Positions 9,653 through 19,616 of a stretch of DNA of 64,000 bases are shown here, in pieces. The translations under genes and the position numbers were made by a program. This DNA comes from Trichomonas vaginalis G3 (Eukaryota; Parabasalia; Trichomonadida; Trichomonadidae). The notes beneath the pieces are model-generated. The model was not told the DNA's origin. It made no database searches and worked only from the letters and a program-made list of their open reading frames with translations. Numbering within the stretch: the first letter of the stretch is position 1; each line of letters opens with the position of its first letter. The stretch is from contig NC_067205.1 of assembly GCF_026262505.1 (NCBI RefSeq), forward strand, positions 24,275,585 through 24,339,584. Direction: 5' to 3'.

Positions 9653-11226
9653 TTATTCCTCACTGTCGTCCGTAGCTAAGTTATAGTCATCTAATCTTAT
9701 TATTGGGATTCCATTAGCACGCACCTGAATGGCAAAGCAACAATCCCTCATAAATCCAATAAGTGGCTTTGGTACGTTTTCAGTTGCTAGTTCAATAGGT
9801 CCTTTAACAGACAATTTGTATGTTATTGGAGCAGTAGATGTTTGACCTTGCTGGAAGCAAAAGTCCACTTCTGTTGGAAAACCACATAAGAAATGTGTGT
9901 TGTCATAGCTATCCCATTTATGTTCCACACTACCATCATCCACCAATGACCTCATAACATCTTCATTAAATCCTATCATATCATTGTTTGTATTGCAGGC
10001 GTTCGCAACCATTTCATAAAATACAGGTCCATATGATTTTTCAGGTTCTGCAGGCATATTTCCATAAGCTCCCATGGAAAGCTGAAGATATTTAAACTTA
10101 GGGTTCTCAAAATTAACATAATAGTTGTCTTTCTTTCTAAATAGTGCCCAAATACTTTTAACATTAATAGGCGTATAAGCTGCTGTAAATGTTGCACTTG
10201 AACTATCTGTATTCTTTGAGAATGAACCGTCCATAGGAATCCAATCCATAACTTTAACAGGAAAACATAAAGCCTCGTTTGTATAATGTTCTACAAGTTC
10301 TGTATAAATGTTAGGGTCTAAAGAGAATGACTTTGGATGAATGAAACATTCATTAAAATCCATCTTTGTTCGAAATAGTTGCTGGTTACAGTTGTAATAG
10401 TAACTGTTCCACTAGCTTCTACTGCCTTCGTTATCATAGTGAATGGTTCATTCCATGGAACAAATTTATTTGTCGGTGGATTTGAATCTGAAGCAAATGC
10501 AACTTTAAGAGTTGGATTGAAAGCAATGATATCATTTACAGATATAGATGTGCATTGTAAGGCGTCGCTACTGAACTTTACTTTAAGCTGAATGTTTCCT
10601 GCAAAAGCTGGAATAAATCGAATAGCTTCTAATGGAAGGAATCTTCTAACAGGAATTCTTAAACGAAGCTTAAAATCAAATGATTTTCCTGCTGTAATTG
10701 GACCACTAACAATTTGTCCTGTTCTGCATGTTCCCGAATGACTCCATACATCTTCATGTCGAGTCTTTGAGAAAACATCTACTTTCTTTATTTGTTCGGT
10801 AGTTTGTGAGTTTGAAGTTATATATGCTTCTTCTCTTGCGTTGTCTTGAGAATATACGATACGACCATTTGCAAGGATTTGATATCCAGCAACTGCATAG
10901 AAAGCGTCATCGAAACCAATCCAAAATCCTGGTGGGTTTGTTTTATTGGAACCTGAACCAATTTCTTTATCTACAATAAATTGACCTTCCATTTTATACG
11001 TAATGAATGTATTGTAAAGGTCCAACATATTTTCACCAGGAGGTGAGAGATTGAATGTTACCCATGTGTTATCTTTAGCAGTTCCAGGTTGTGATGGAAT
11101 CTTTGCGTCAGAATATTTTCTATTAGTGTCACCAATTTGAACTGCATTGTCTATGATATCGAAATATGAGCGAATCTGATGAATATGCTCTGCTGGAGTA
11201 AATTCGTTTAGCTGTTCGTTCTGCAT
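9653..11226 (-). pseudogene. Major capsid protein gene (double-jelly-roll type), broken
   Basis: Capsid-type gene of about 520 codons. Readable parts include WVTFNLSPPGENMLDLYNT near the start, RLRIPVRRFLPLEAIRFIP in the middle and the ending LDDYNLATDDSEE. Length, location among structural genes and the FLP-LEAIRFIPAF style agree with Polinton major capsid proteins, which form pseudohexameric capsomers. The assignment rests on family knowledge, not on a search. The copy is broken, with about one break, and cannot make the full protein as it stands. Element 2 has the counterpart at 38444-40017. Confidence 0.75.
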
Positions 11227-11267
11227 GTATTTACTTCAGATAAAAATATCTATTTACTTCATTATTC

Positions 11268-11687
11268 TCACTCTTCTTCTTGGATTCGTGGTGGAAGTTG
11301 TTTCTTGACATTTTCAATGAACTGTACATTCTCTTTTGTCTCAACTTCTTTCACTGGTGGGTCAGGGTTCTTTGACTCGGTTTGTTTTTCAATGAAATTC
11401 ACGAACTTTGCAATAAGCTCTTGGTTCGTTATTGAAAGTACATCTGGCTTCTTTTCTTCTGGTTCTATTGACTTTTCAGTTTGAACAGAAGGTTTTATAT
11501 GGACTTCGTGGACTTCACCCTTGCCATACACCTTAATGTTGTCGCTTTCTGCATTCGCTAATGGAACCTTTCTTTTTCTTACGTATATTTTACCATCTTT
11601 ACTCTGACTTACGTAATAGAAAGGATGTTGTATTCCTCTTGCGTCATTTAATATAATAGACTCTCGCTCTGATTTTGACAAGCTCAT
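11268..11687 (-). CDS. Small charged protein with FYV-KDGR motif and in-frame repeat
   Basis: 139 residues, rich in Lys/Glu. Residues about 23-46 contain FYYVSQSKDGKIYVRKRKVP, closely matching the coiled-coil protein at 8867-9103, so the two share a small domain. The middle carries a sequence derived from the GC-rich hairpin repeat (encoded VYGKGEVHEVHIKP here; VHGTEGEAHIKP in element 2). The tail is probably disordered. Function unknown; it sits immediately upstream of the capsid gene in the same orientation. Confidence 0.6.
   Translation of the reverse strand: MSLSKSERESIILNDARGIQHPFYYVSQSKDGKIYVRKRKVPLANAESDNIKVYGKGEVHEVHIKPSVQTEKSIEPEEKKPDVLSITNQELIAKFVNFIEKQTESKNPDPPVKEVETKENVQFIENVKKQLPPRIQEEE
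11499..11532. repeat. Worn GC-rich hairpin repeat inside a gene
   Basis: Degenerate member of the double-hairpin family. Element 2 has at the matching place (40291-40318) an intact GGTGC-ATG-GCACC plus GGGCGAAGCCC pair. It lies in frame within the 139-residue gene. Confidence 0.55.
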
Positions 11688-11732
11688 TTTACATCGGTTA
11701 AAGTTTTAATTTTGTTTTTTATCTGCAGTCAA

Positions 11733-11991
11733 ATGACTCAGACAAGCCTACGGACAAGACCCAAGGGGTCATAGATGTTGAAGCATTGAAGAAAGAAATT
11801 CGTGAGCAAATTTTATCCGAACTGAAGGAACAAAAACAAGAACAAAAGCCAGAGAGACCAAAGAGAAAACTTAGTGAAAAACAACTTGCTGCATTAGCTG
11901 CTGGAAGACAAAAGAACCCAAGACTACTGGCGAAAAAGCTAGAGAAGAAGCTGAAGCAAAAGCTAAAGAAGCTGAAGCAAAGAAAGAGTAA
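11733..11991 (+). pseudogene. Lys/Glu-rich basic protein gene, broken
   Basis: Gene of about 85 codons whose readable part holds EEIREQ/KKEIREQILSELKEQ-type helix followed by a basic, Pro-containing stretch (KPERPKRKLSEKQLAALAAG) and a Lys-rich tail. Such small basic proteins often bind DNA or pack it in virions; that is inference. It is divergent from the capsid group and just upstream of the putative virion protein at 12016. The copy is broken (about one break); its counterpart at 40519-40764 looks whole. Confidence 0.55.
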
Positions 11992-12015
11992 ATGGTTTAT
12001 TTTTATCCGAATTAA

Positions 12016-12873
12016 ATGTATAGACAAATACCTTTAACTGTTGCGTTCAGTAGTGAAAACCCTGACGTCAAAATAAAGGGGAACAGAGTAACGTTTAAGT
12101 TTCCAACAGACTGGATTGTGAACATAAATGAAGAGAAGTACATTGGCATAACATCTATGTATATAACACGTGCTTTCAGAAAGGTTGACTTTATACTTCA
12201 AGTCGAGATAGAAAATGACGAACAGTCTTTAAGCGCCCAAAACATTCACATATACAAATACTTTAAAGACGATACAACATTGTTGCAATGTATGATTTCA
12301 TTTAATGAGATGTTCGAGAAAAAGTTCAACATTGAAGTACAAACTTTACAGCCTTTACGTGAGTTTCTTGCACAACTGAAAGAAGAAGGTAGTCAGCCAC
12401 AACTTATAGACTTTCATTATGAATTTAATGAAAATGAAGATGGAACTCATGACTGTCAGTTTGTTATATATTCACCATTCAATGAAGTAGCTAAAAAGAA
12501 AAAAAATCCATTACATATAAGATTTCAAATCTCTGAACCAAATGATGATTTCAAGAATGTTTTCAATTATGATGCAATGCTTCCGAGGAAAAATGAATTT
12601 TCAAAGATTGTAACACCTGGCATTTGGGATAGAAAGCAAGCTATATTATATTCAAACTTAAGTAAGGGAGTTGAAAATGAGTTCATTGGTCATACAAGAA
12701 CTTCACCACTTCCTAACCCTAAATACTATAAATTAACTGGCTTCAATCGTGAGTTTTGGATAGACATGTTCTCCACTCATGACCATAACTGCCCAGTGTT
12801 CTTACCTCCAGACCATAAGGACTGTCTCTACATTGAAACACAACTCTTAAACTCTACCATCGCAGTATTGTAA
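12016..12873 (+). CDS. Putative virion protein, paralogue A
   Basis: 285 residues, whole. No match that I can name with certainty, but it is clearly related to the protein at 27491-28372: both have an early F/Y-P-x-x-W segment followed by EK and alternating hydrophobics (FPTDWIVNINEEKYIGIT against YPRHWVEYVGGEKAIEIR). In both, the final third starts at GIWDR/GIWSR, continues through a YKLTGFNREFWI/YSITNFVSKFNI block and ends in a beta strand at the very end. This suggests one beta-sandwich fold used three times (see 24588). A penton or minor-capsid role is plausible given the Polinton setting but unproven. TTTTTATCC lies shortly before the ATG. Confidence 0.65.
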   Translation: MYRQIPLTVAFSSENPDVKIKGNRVTFKFPTDWIVNINEEKYIGITSMYITRAFRKVDFILQVEIENDEQSLSAQNIHIYKYFKDDTTLLQCMISFNEMFEKKFNIEVQTLQPLREFLAQLKEEGSQPQLIDFHYEFNENEDGTHDCQFVIYSPFNEVAKKKKNPLHIRFQISEPNDDFKNVFNYDAMLPRKNEFSKIVTPGIWDRKQAILYSNLSKGVENEFIGHTRTSPLPNPKYYKLTGFNREFWIDMFSTHDHNCPVFLPPDHKDCLYIETQLLNSTIAVL

Positions 12874-12880
12874 ATGACCT

Positions 12881-12908
12881 CATGGGCTTCGCCCTTGCCG
12901 CTAGCGGC
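12881..12908. repeat. GC-rich double-hairpin repeat, unit 1
   Basis: Two adjacent perfect hairpins, GGGC-TTC-GCCC and GCCGC-TA-GCGGC, in otherwise AT-rich DNA between two convergent genes. Flanked by ATGACCTCAT on one side and TTATTTTT on the other. A second copy follows 75 bases later. Confidence 0.8.
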
Positions 12909-12955
12909 TTATTTTTATCACGAATGGTCTCATTGCTGACAAAAATAAATGACCT

Positions 12956-12983
12956 CATGGGCTTCGCCCTTGCCGCTAGCGGC
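12956..12983. repeat. GC-rich double-hairpin repeat, unit 2
   Basis: Same 28 bases as 12881-12908, again preceded by ATGACCTCAT and followed by TTATTTTT, so the two form a 75-base tandem duplication. The convergent position would also suit transcript ends. Confidence 0.8.
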
Positions 12984-13004
12984 TTATTTTTCTCATTCAT
13001 GACC

Positions 13005-16000
13005 TCAGAACTTAAGCTTTCTTATGAATGAAGTCTTAGTCTGAATAGAAAAGTTAAACTTTTCAGCAAAGCAAGGTTGACACGACTTACATAAGTCGAA
13101 TGCAATCTCTTGACCGTCATAAAGTGCTTTATATAACTTCATAACACTGAACTCAGAGTCTTTGTCAAATTTTCCTTGCGGAACCATTAAACCTTTATCT
13201 TCATCATAGAAACACTGAACAGAGTCAGGAAACATTTCATTAGCGGTTAAAGCAATAACATCTTGCTTCACGCCTTTCATTCTGCAGTGGAATGCAACTT
13301 CATTTAAATCATTCGTGAGTAAGTCTATGTAAGTCTTCTTTCCACAAAATATTGACTTGTATGCTAAACTTTGTTTTCCAGGTGTTATTTCTGCGAAGTC
13401 GCTATGAAATTGACCAAGGTTTTTACCAATGAGAACTCTTCCATAACGTTTCTCAAACTCTTCAGCTAAACGAGGGATATCTTCATTGTAGAGATGCATA
13501 CTGTCGGTATCACTATAAAAGATGTCCATTCCTAAGTCTCAGCAGTACAGAATACTTCACACATTATTCTCTTCGACATAGACAGAATGTTAACACCAAG
13601 TGGACAGAAGTTAAAGTGTCTGCAAATGCTTTTCGTTAGCTTGAAAATAGTTTTATCTGAACCATCCAAACCTTCGAACTTCACTATATGGTTGTAGTTT
13701 CTGATGGCATATCTTATAGCATCTTTGTCATTTACTATGGTTATTTTTGACTCAATAGGAGATAGAATAGTTTTGCCATAAATACTGTTCAGAATGAGCT
13801 TTATATTTTCTTGCAAAGGATTTCCTTCTTTCTTATACTTTAACCTTAACTCAAACAACTTCTTTACTTCATCTCTTATTCTAATATCTCTGTTTCCATC
13901 GTAATAGTATCCTTGCAACACTTCACATTTGACACCTTGATATTTTATAAGGTCCTGTAATGTTATATGGTCAACATACATGAGACAGCAAGTGTTTGAA
14001 CTTCTGGGAACGTTAAGTTCTGGATTTAGTTCAGGGTCACAAACTATTAAAGGAAAGTGTCTATGTATGCCAATCTCTGTTATCTTAATGAGAAAAAGAA
14101 GCCAGACATAAACTTTTCACCAATGGGTTCCTTTTGGTCGTCATCGAATAAATGTCTCATGAGATACTCTGTGCTTAACATTTCTTTCTTCATAACCTTT
14201 GGAATACCTTCTAAAGTATAAAGTCTTGCTATAGCTGATGGATATAATGAAACAGCGTCGAAATCAGCAATGAGTTTCTTTTCGCTCTTTTGTTTAATGT
14301 TATCTGACAACATACATCTTCCACCTTGAATACAGCGTGAAATAAATTCTCTTGGTTTATTTGAGAGGTCATAAAGATTTCCATTCGGGAAGTATACTCT
14401 GTTCTCAAATAATTTGTTAGCAATTGAACAAATACTAACGTAGTCATAAACGTTTAAATCAAATTCTTTCAATATGTCATTGCGGAACTTAACAAAACCT
14501 TCTCTTAAAATTCTTACATCTTGTTTGCAATAAAATGTGCTATATTTTCTAAGTCGAAGTGGTTTTCATCTATTCTGCAACCTTTGATGGAATCTATGTT
14601 TTTCATAAATGTATCTGCATCCCGGATAAACTTACATGCTTCAGAAATGACACCAGTTCTGTTGTCATTTGCTAACAAAACACTGCTGTAGTAGTTATAT
14701 GGAAATACTTCTTTCGGTCCTGTTTGTAAGTTAAACATAGCAGGAAATAGTTTAAGCTTCTTATTTATAACACTGTAAGAGTCTTTTATAATAATTGCCC
14801 TTCCTTTATATAAGCCAGTTATTTGCATTGTTCGTGAACCTTTAATGATGGGAGTTCCTTTCACTTCTGTCATGTGTCTTAAGATGAAGTTTATATCATA
14901 ACTGAGGTTATGGAAATATATTAAACTCTTGTCAGGAAGTCGCTCCAAAAATTCTGTTGCACAGTTCTGACCCCATATGCTTTCACTCACTGAACCATCT
15001 TCACTGTCATAACAGATGTTAAAAGCTTTATGAACTCCATCAGTGCTACACTCAAAGTCAGCAAAGAAAACGTGCTCAGGAATGAACTTGCACTTATTTT
15101 TATTTACTTCTTTTGACTCGGCTTTCTTCTTCAGTTGTACACAATACTTTGGAGCATATGTCAAATCTTTAAATGGTGCAAGGTTCTGTTTATATAAGTC
15201 AGTAGTATATGTGAAAAGTTCTCCATAAGAAATAGGTTCGAAATATTTGCACTCCCACAATGTTTTCATAACATCCCATAACGGTGTTGTTCTATCATAA
15301 CGAACTACATATTTGTTCTCTCTCTTTGTATAAATCTTCATCTGTTTCTCAATGTTCATTCCACCACACTCCTTCAAGATTTCTATATAGTTGCGAATGA
15401 AATATGTTGTCATTGGTAATCTTTCATTTAGCATGTAGTGGTCTTCAACAAGAAGTAAGTCTATAGTTCGAACAGTTTTACATTCTTTTGGTATGTATCT
15501 CTTTATTTCATTATGTCTTGAGTCATTGAAGTAACCAATGGTAACATTAAATGCTATACCTGTTGCGTCAGAAATTTCTTGTACTTTACTTTGAGGAAAG
15601 TCTCTAACACGAATGACTTCTCTCATGTGGTCAATAGTTTCTTCATTTACTCCAGCCTGAATGCAAGCATAAACGAAACAATTGTCCTCTGTCATAAGTG
15701 TTGCAGTTCTTTTGTTCAGTTCATTGAAGATTTGGTAGCGCTCAAGATTTATAGGTAATGTGCAAAGATACTTCCAGAACTGACCGCTTCTCTTCTTATA
15801 AAACTTCTTTTCACCATTATCTTTCCAAAAGCTTTCTATAAGTGCTGGGTTTCCTGTTTGCTTAAGAGCTTCCAAAATGGCTTTCTGGTCATTTGTCAGT
15901 GTGCTTTCATCTCTATATGGTCTCTTTTTTGGTTTGCCTTTCTTTACATCTGACATCGTTAAGCCTTCATATTCTGTTAAATCATACATCTTTATTTCGG

Positions 16001-16850
16001 TAAGATTCTTTATGTTTGTCAAGAAGAAGTCATAGTGCATTTCAACAATACCTGCAGCATTTGCTTCTATCTCTGATATAAAGTTCTCCTTCAAGAGCTG
16101 ATGTAGTAATGTTCCAATATTATTGAGGTTTAACGTAGAACATTCATACTTTCCACCAAGTTTATAACATACCATCCATCTCTGTTGTGAGTTTATTTTA
16201 ATTTTCTCTAAGAGTCTCATGAAAACCTTACCGAAATGTTTGTGTAAGTAGTCTCTGTTTGGTTCATCTAAAGCTTCGATGTTAAAGTCAATGAGTCTAT
16301 TGCCTGACTTCACATTTCTCTTCCTATTCTCTTCATCTTTCTTTAACCATCTCTCACCTTCTTTTGGTTTGTCGTCAATGGAACGAATGACATCGTTAGC
16401 TTTGCGAACTTGTTCTATAGCACTTTTAAACATCTCTCTTCTCTGTTGTTTCAGTGTGTCGTCTCTTCTTCTTGTTTCACCAACGTTTGCATTTGTTATG
16501 TCAAATATCTCTTGACGAACATCATGTGAAAGAGCTTTACGAGTATGACCAACGTTTGCATTTGTTATGTCAAACATTTCTCTTCTTACTTCATGAGGTA
16601 CTGAACGTCTATGATATAAGTCAATAGCAACGTCATTTAAAGGAAATGCTATTGCATGGACTTCGTCCTCGCCGCGTTGCGGCTTTATGAACTCATGAAT
16701 TTTATCGTAACTTATTGCACCATTATAGTCTTTAATGAAGTCAGCGAGTGCTTTTTTGTTTGTTGCGTAATGTTTTGCAACATCTATATTAGCTTCTGTA
16801 AGAAGTTGTTTTATTTCCGAGTGTTCTAACTTAGACAACTTCCGATACAT
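13005..16850 (-). pseudogene. Protein-primed family B DNA polymerase gene, broken
   Basis: Gene of about 1280 codons, the element's replicase. Readable signatures in order are a Cys/His segment (EDNCFVYACIQAG, then LLLVEDHYML), ExoI FFADFE, ExoII YFHNLSYDINF, polymerase motif A DFDAVSLYPS, motif B ILNSIYGKT and motif C YSDTDS. These define a B-family polymerase with proofreading domain, of the type that starts replication from a terminal protein. Near the amino end a double-hairpin repeat is carried in frame (QRGEDEVHA). The copy is broken, with about three breaks. A divergent gene (16941) starts 90 bases upstream. Element 2 has the counterpart at 42398-46231. Confidence 0.9.
16654..16683. 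repeat. GC-rich double-hairpin repeat inside the polymerase gene
   Basis: On the coding strand the order is CCGC-AAC-GCGG, CGA, GGAC-GAA-GTCC, ATGC, the same architecture as the intergenic units, here read in frame as QRGEDEVHA. The element 2 counterpart is at 46035-46064. Confidence 0.7.
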
Positions 16851-16940
16851 CTTTAGTAGGAAATAAAAAAATATTTTTTGAAAAAATTAGATTAGATTTT
16901 TTTAAGTTATTTTTCAAAATAATTTAATATTTTTATTTTA

Positions 16941-17414
16941 ATGAAACACATGCAAGATTGCAAGTTCTTTTCATACAATGCTCTCGCTACTGCCATCAAG
17001 AATGAGTTCAATAATGCTTCAAATGTTAATGTTATCTTTAACAAGAAGTTTGTGAAAGAATCTAAGTTTGGTCAGTATGTCAGACCATTAGCTATCGTCA
17101 TTGACCGCAAACGTTATACTTCACAAGAGTTAGCAGTAGTTTTGAAACAAAAGAGTTTCTTCGTGAATGTCAAAGATACTCATTATACTGTTATAAAGAA
17201 CTCTAACATTGACTTCTTCAGTATTGCTTTAAATCTTTCCGAACAGAAAGAATATAAGAAGGGTGAAACAAATGTGAAATATTATCCTTCATCTCTGAAA
17301 ACAATAACGAACAAAGATGTTATACAGAAATTCTTACCAAAGGTTGAAGAAGCTTCTATTGACATTGACGAAGGAAGTGAAATGGTTGAAGAAATTGACC
17401 CTGAAGCTATTTAA
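16941..17414 (+). CDS. 157-residue protein, divergent from the polymerase
   Basis: Whole in both elements with few differences, so it is conserved. It begins MKHMQDCKFFSYNALATAIK and ends with an acidic tail (EEASIDIDEGSEMVEEID). No recognised domain. Being divergently paired with the polymerase across about 90 bases, it may share a promoter region and serve replication; a terminal protein or single-strand-binding role is only a guess. Confidence 0.6.
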   Translation: MKHMQDCKFFSYNALATAIKNEFNNASNVNVIFNKKFVKESKFGQYVRPLAIVIDRKRYTSQELAVVLKQKSFFVNVKDTHYTVIKNSNIDFFSIALNLSEQKEYKKGETNVKYYPSSLKTITNKDVIQKFLPKVEEASIDIDEGSEMVEEIDPEAI

Positions 17415-17432
17415 GCAAAAATATATTTTTGT

Positions 17433-17648
17433 TCATTCTTCATATCGATATTTTACAACAATTCCCCAATGTATAAACTTTTCATACGCTTTTTCATAAG
17501 CTTTATATACCTTCAGAAATTTTGCATAATCTTTAGAAGCATTTAGATATTGTTTAAATGCTTTGTATGTCTTCAAAAATTTTGCATAATCTTTTACATG
17601 TTGTTCGTTCTCTTCTTCTGTCATGAGTTCCGAATATTCTAAATTCAT
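17433..17648 (-). CDS. 71-residue protein with internal DYAKFLK repeat
   Basis: Contains two copies of DYAKFLK-YKA-type helix repeat (about residues 20-52) rich in Tyr, Lys and Phe. Present only in element 1; the matching place in element 2 (46794-46978) is noncoding and carries a GACGAAGTG hairpin. Unrecognised and of low certainty as a gene. Confidence 0.4.
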   Translation of the reverse strand: MNLEYSELMTEEENEQHVKDYAKFLKTYKAFKQYLNASKDYAKFLKVYKAYEKAYEKFIHWGIVVKYRYEE

Positions 17649-17696
17649 GTTCTTTCATATGAGATAAATTTTATAAAAAATATAGCTTAGATTTTT

Positions 17697-18737
17697 TTAT
17701 TCTTCCTCTTTGAAGTTGTCGAAATATTCTGTTATCTTTTCCTTCAGTAGCGGTAAGTCTTCTTTGAAGGTAAGAATTGTACAACCTTTAATATCATAGT
17801 GTGTTTGAGGAAGAGTATTTTTGACAATTTCCTTTATTTGCTCATTTGGGGTCATTGAAATCGGTAAGTTTTCACGATAGAACCAGTTTCTGTCAGATTT
17901 GTAAATCTTAGCAAGGTCGTAAAAGCTTTTGTTGTTTCTTCTGACTAAATGCAACATAACCATATCTCTGTCTTCTTCATTTTCCATCTCTTCAGTATAA
18001 ATCATATACTTATAGTTCTTTTCCTTTCCTTTTGGTACCGAACGTGGTATTCTTTTCTGAATGCTTTTGTCTTTTGCTTCAATGACTTCATCTTTTGCTT
18101 GAAGTTTATTTTCCATCTCTTCACGTTCTTGTCTGTGAATTTCGTCAAGAAGTCTGTAAATATTCCAAGCATAACGAGGTGAAGCCCACATTGCTACAGC
18201 ATTTACGAGAAGTCTATGAACATACCAACCTCTCAAACCATTTGGCAAATTTTTACGATTTTCATAGAGTTATGGCGACCCCGAAAAAAGTCGGGCTCGC
18301 TGTTCTTCACTGTTTTCATGAGTTTTAGGCGACCCCGGTTTTTTACCTACTCGCTGTTCTTCACTGTTTTCATGAGTTTTAGGCGACCAGGGTTTTTTCC
18401 CTACTCGCTGTTCTTCACTGTTTTCATGAGTTTTAGGCGACTGCGGTTTTTTACTTACTCGCTGTTCTTCACTGTTTTCAGAAAAAAGTATGTCTCGCTG
18501 TGCTTCGCTCAAAAGTTCTTGTGTGCTTTGGTTTTTGAACCAATCGTCTGTATGTTTGGTATCTGGAGCATAACATGCTGTCAAAATACTTTGCATTTGG
18601 TACATATCATCTTTGACTGAACGAATGAGTCTCAATTGTTTGTTATACTGTATGTATTCGTATTCTTCATTTATGACTTCATGAACGATAGCAGTTGTTG
18701 TGTTCTCTGATGTTGACATTACTGTCTTTACATACAA
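17697..18737 (-). pseudogene. KilA-N family protein gene with 54-bp repeats, broken
   Basis: Counterpart of the KilA-N gene at 47011-47802. The readable core has the KilA-N signature of a His-Arg-Leu helix followed by AVAMWASPRYAWNIYRLLDE. A carboxy domain (YKYMIYTEEMENEEDRDMV, RNNKSFYDLAKIYKSDRNWF) is of the DUF3627 type that accompanies KilA-N in large DNA viruses. KilA-N proteins bind DNA and are thought to regulate viral genes. Between the amino part and KilA-N lies a tandem array of 54-bp units absent from element 2. The copy is broken (about one break). Confidence 0.75.
18257..18480. repeat. 54-bp minisatellite in the KilA-N gene
   Basis: Units start at 18296, 18350, 18404 and (partial) 18458, with a worn unit before them. 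Each 54-base unit encodes 18 residues of the type ENSEEQRVGKKP-SPKTH. The length is a multiple of three, so unit gain or loss keeps the frame. Element 2 has instead one TTCCCTCGG hairpin at the matching place. Confidence 0.85.
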
Positions 18738-18825
18738 AATAAAAAAATAAATAAAAATAAAATTAGCGTTATTTTTCTGAGATAAACACTATTTCTTCAC
18801 AACATTAAATTTTATCCTGTATGAA

Positions 18826-19200
18826 ATGACTTTAAAAAGATTATTGACTGACTTCGAATACTATCTCATTGACGCACTGACAGACCCTCAAAACTGTGTT
18901 GAAAGTTCTTTAAGCTTTAAGATTGAAGGTACGACGCATTTTGTCTTCACTTACGTATTGAAAGAATATGACCGTTATCATAATGAAGTGAATCAAACAC
19001 TAATAAAATTTGTAGATAAAAAATTGGTTAACAATGAATATTTTAAACGTGAAGACCCAAACACTGCTGGAGATGATGAAGAATACAGACAAGTTATTGA
19101 AAAAAATAACGCAAGATTAGATGCAATAGAAAAGAATTTTAATGAATGTCTTACAAACACGTATGAATATCTTATGCGGTGGGAAGCTAGATGGAAATAA
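18826..19200 (+). CDS. Cargo protein, 124 residues
   Basis: Charged, largely helical protein starting MTLKRLLTDFEYYLIDAL, with EKNNARLDAIEKNFNECL near the end. Found only in element 1, in the variable slot between KilA-N and the integrase. No recognised family; function unknown. Confidence 0.5.
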   Translation: MTLKRLLTDFEYYLIDALTDPQNCVESSLSFKIEGTTHFVFTYVLKEYDRYHNEVNQTLIKFVDKKLVNNEYFKREDPNTAGDDEEYRQVIEKNNARLDAIEKNFNECLTNTYEYLMRWEARWK

Positions 19201-19240
19201 ATTTACGTCAAATATGCAATTTATAAAATCTTATGTCGAC

Positions 19241-19316
19241 AGGCTACGTAGCACAGTGGTCTAAGGTGGTGTTATGGAGGGGTCAGGGTCTGTGGTTCGA
19301 ACCGCGACAGCGCCGT
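19241..19316 (+). ncRNA. tRNA-like sequence with A and B boxes
   Basis: TAGCACAGTGGT (19249-19260) fits the pol III A box, GGTTCGAACCG (19294-19304) fits the B box, and a T-run (TATTTTC) follows. The spacing is tRNA-like. The acceptor, anticodon and T stems do not pair well by eye, so this is a degenerate tRNA or a tRNA-derived pol III promoter rather than a working tRNA. It lies in the element 1 cargo slot and has no counterpart in element 2. Confidence 0.4.
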
Positions 19317-19380
19317 ATTTTCTTATTTTCTTTGTTTGTCTTGTTTGTCGTGAATAAAAAGTGTCATAAAAGTGCTCTAT

Positions 19381-19442
19381 CTTCCACGGGAATAAATAAA
19401 AATTTACTTTATTTCTTCTTTATTTCTTTGTTCCCGTGGAAG
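19381..19442. repeat. 12-bp inverted repeat with 38-base loop
   Basis: CTTCCACGGGAA (19381-19392) pairs perfectly with TTCCCGTGGAAG (19431-19442). It stands out as GC-richer than its surroundings, just downstream of the tRNA-like sequence. Role unknown. Confidence 0.6.
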
Positions 19443-19545
19443 AAGGGTTTTGCTGTTTTTTCTGTTTTTTCTCAGCCGAAATCAATGATTTTTTCATTTT
19501 TGGAATCCTTTGCGAATGAGGAATCTTTTCTCTCGTGGAAGCTTT

Positions 19546-19586
19546 GACCAAAAATAATGTTTAGGTGAAGAGGTTAGATCTCACCT
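19546..19586. repeat. Left arm of 41-bp inverted repeat around a cargo gene
   Basis: Perfect inverted copy of 20665-20705. The arms enclose exactly the 312-residue gene. Each arm contains the GGTTAGATCTCACC form of the palindromic module that also marks the inner edges of the element 1 terminal repeats. Additional CACCTC half-sites follow to 19618. Confidence 0.85.
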
Positions 19587-19616
19587 CTTTTTTCACCTCT
19601 TTTCTCACCTCTTTTT

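Noticed and set aside
18257-18480. Possible CRISPR array
   Set aside because: The 54-bp units are contiguous, near-identical and in frame with a KilA-N gene; there are no spacers.
19241-19316. Functional tRNA gene
   Set aside because: A and B boxes fit, but acceptor, anticodon and T stems do not pair acceptably by eye, so only a tRNA-like call is made.
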